The translations under genes and the position numbers were made by a program. The notes beneath the pieces were generated by a model, which was given only the letters and a program-made list of their open reading frames with translations, made no database searches and had not been told where the DNA came from. From CAVPGH01 sp046726955 (GTDB lineage: Bacteria > Acidobacteriota > Vicinamibacteria > Fen-336), in NCBI GenBank assembly GCA_046726955.1, contig JBKPBQ010000602.1:1-7939 (forward strand): a stretch of 7,939 nucleotides of DNA, written 5' to 3'. This document shows, piece by piece, positions 7,009-7,939 of this stretch; the stretch's first letter is position 1; every line of letters begins with the position of its first letter.

Positions 7009-7126
7009 GCAGTTACCGACGTCATGGGCAAAGCGCTCAAAAAACTGAACTTGAGTACACGATTGTCCCGCGCGGATCCGGCCACTTGAAGGGGAAAACC
7101 GACAAAATGGATCGATTCTCCGAGCC

Positions 7127-7153
7127 AAAAAAAGCGAGGCTCGTGAGCCTCGC
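7127..7153 (-). terminator. Strong intrinsic terminator after the outer-membrane receptor gene
   Basis: On the minus strand a perfect 8-bp stem GCGAGGCT / AGCCTCGC with a CACG loop is followed at once by seven T residues (7133-7127). It begins about 48 bases after the receptor stop codon at 7204-7202. The T run is on the minus-strand side only, so it acts in one direction and separates the receptor transcript from the kinase-regulator pair. Confidence 0.9.
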
Positions 7154-7201
7154 CCGCTTCCATCCTCTTCACGACCGCCCGCAGCGCTCCTCCCTGTACG
7201 G

Positions 7202-7939
7202 CTAGAACCGGACCGAGATGCCTCCCATCACCCGCTTCGGCGGGTGCAGAACGACGAGCTCGTCGAGGGAGCCACCCTCGGCCGCCTCGTAGAAGAGGTT
7301 CCGGAACGCAACCAGCACCACCCAATCCGCCCGCGTCAGCGTCTGCAGGAACGGCAGACCCTGCGTCAGCTGCACGTCGAATCGAGTATTGGTGCAAGCG
7401 GAATGCCCGCCCACGCGGCCATCCGGCTCCGGGTTCAAGGTATTGATCCGGTAGTACGCGGAGACGCGGGTGTCGGACCAGTCGATGAACGTCTCGACCC
7501 GCGCCACGAGGTCGTGGTAGTCGGCCTCTTCGTAGCCGAGCATTTCCCACGTGCTCGCCATGTCCGCCGCGGCCGCGAGGCCGCCGTTGCGCGTCGTCCG
7601 GCCGTACGTGTACGTCACCGAGCCGTTCACGACCTTGCCCAGGTGACCGCCCATGGTGAGCCCGATCCCGCGCGCGTCGAGGTTGCCGCCGTTGATCACG
7701 TGGAGCACGGGCGTCGCCCCTCCTTCGAACACGTTGACGAGCTGGTCGCTCGTGTTCTCGTAGAAGAGGTGGGCGCCGACCTTGGCGGCGCCGAGCGCGC
7801 GGTCGGCGGCGAGCTCGTAGCGCCAGGTGCGCGACGGCTGCAGGCCGTCCTGGAAGTGCGCGTCGGAGGCCATGGGGGAGGTCTTGAGGGTGGAGAGCGT
7901 CAGGAGGTCGCCGCCCGGGGCGAGCGTGCGCGAGGCGAC
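7202..7939 (-). CDS. TonB-dependent-receptor-like outer-membrane beta-barrel, C-terminal 245 residues (5' end outside window)
   Basis: The frame is open to the window edge; 22 codons precede the first internal ATG (7873) and continue the same pattern, so the gene begins outside and no start should be placed here. The visible part shows alternating polar/aromatic strands typical of outer-membrane barrels: TWRYELAADRAL, AKVGAHLFYENTSDQLVN, DARGIGLTMGGHLGKVVNGSVTYTYG, TRVSAYYRINTLN, TRFDVQLTQGLPFL, WVVLVAFRNLFYE. It ends PKRVMGGISVRF, with the C-terminal Phe used by the barrel-assembly machinery. The conserved layout (ARGIGL strand, FRNLFYE near the end, P-x-R-x-x-x-GG-x-x-x-x-F finish) is that of TonB-dependent receptors, especially large ones with carboxypeptidase-regulatory N-termini, but the plug and TonB box are not visible, so the substrate and even TonB dependence are inferred. 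A strong terminator follows, so it is probably the last gene of its transcript. Confidence 0.8.
   Translation of the reverse strand, partial: VASRTLAPGGDLLTLSTLKTSPMASDAHFQDGLQPSRTWRYELAADRALGAAKVGAHLFYENTSDQLVNVFEGGATPVLHVINGGNLDARGIGLTMGGHLGKVVNGSVTYTYGRTTRNGGLAAAADMASTWEMLGYEEADYHDLVARVETFIDWSDTRVSAYYRINTLNPEPDGRVGGHSACTNTRFDVQLTQGLPFLQTLTRADWVVLVAFRNLFYEAAEGGSLDELVVLHPPKRVMGGISVRF

Noticed and set aside
7036..7055. Inverted repeat CTCAA-N10-TTGAG in the gap before the kinase
   Set aside because: Five-base arms in a locally AT-rich stretch are too short to support an operator or RNA structure.
7070..7084. Possible sigma54 promoter before the kinase (TGGC with GC spaced ten bases from GG, minus strand)
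   Set aside because: Only the GG/GC core and a few flanking bases match; the -12 part reads GCGC instead of TTGC. Such spacing is common by chance in GC-rich DNA.
4074..7205. Plus-strand open frame of about 1040 codons opposite the histidine kinase
   Set aside because: Its translation is rich in Arg, Glu, Asp, His and Leu without any recognisable domain and mirrors the codon bias of the kinase. The kinase on the other strand has all catalytic motifs. Long antisense frames are expected at this GC content.
7002..7550. Minus-strand frame of about 180 codons overlapping the receptor gene and the terminator
   Set aside because: It runs through a strong terminator and overlaps the barrel gene in another frame; its composition is Arg/Ala/Gly-rich with no domain.

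Overview
The window is GC-rich (about two thirds G+C) bacterial DNA, and every convincing gene lies on the minus strand. An outer-membrane beta-barrel, two secreted proteins with signal peptides and a sigma54-type response regulator point to a Gram-negative-type (diderm) bacterium. Acidobacteriota, Methylomirabilota/Rokubacteria or a deltaproteobacterial/myxobacterial lineage would all fit; this is inference from gene style, and no marker gene settles it. There are no tRNA, rRNA, CRISPR or insertion-sequence signatures.

Reading in the direction of transcription, from high to low coordinates, there are three units. (1) 7939-7202 is the C-terminal part of an outer-membrane TonB-dependent-receptor-like barrel, closed by a strong intrinsic terminator at 7153-7127. 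(2) 6992-2681 is a two-component pair: a 957-residue membrane histidine kinase (TM-PDZ-multi-TM-GAF-PAS-HisKA-HATPase), followed one base later by an NtrC-family response regulator (REC-AAA+-Fis HTH). (3) 2512-1 is a three-gene set with 6-7 bp gaps: a PATAN/DUF4388 protein, a secreted six-bladed NHL propeller, and a secreted type I phosphodiesterase/alkaline-phosphatase-superfamily enzyme cut off by the window edge. Unit 3 has its own good sigma70-like promoter (2638-2610) and a leader carrying an imperfect tandem repeat.

As a working picture (inference), the kinase senses something at the membrane or periplasm through its PDZ and multi-helix region, and the regulator activates sigma54 promoters that are probably elsewhere, since no good -24/-12 site is visible here. 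The adjacent set supplies a cytoplasmic PATAN signalling/adaptor protein and two exported proteins. No component is clearly outside known families. The most distinctive points are the kinase architecture, the linkage of a PATAN protein with a secreted NHL propeller and phosphodiesterase, and the repeat in the operon leader. Long plus-strand reading frames opposite these genes (including one of over 1000 codons) are judged to be GC-bias shadows.
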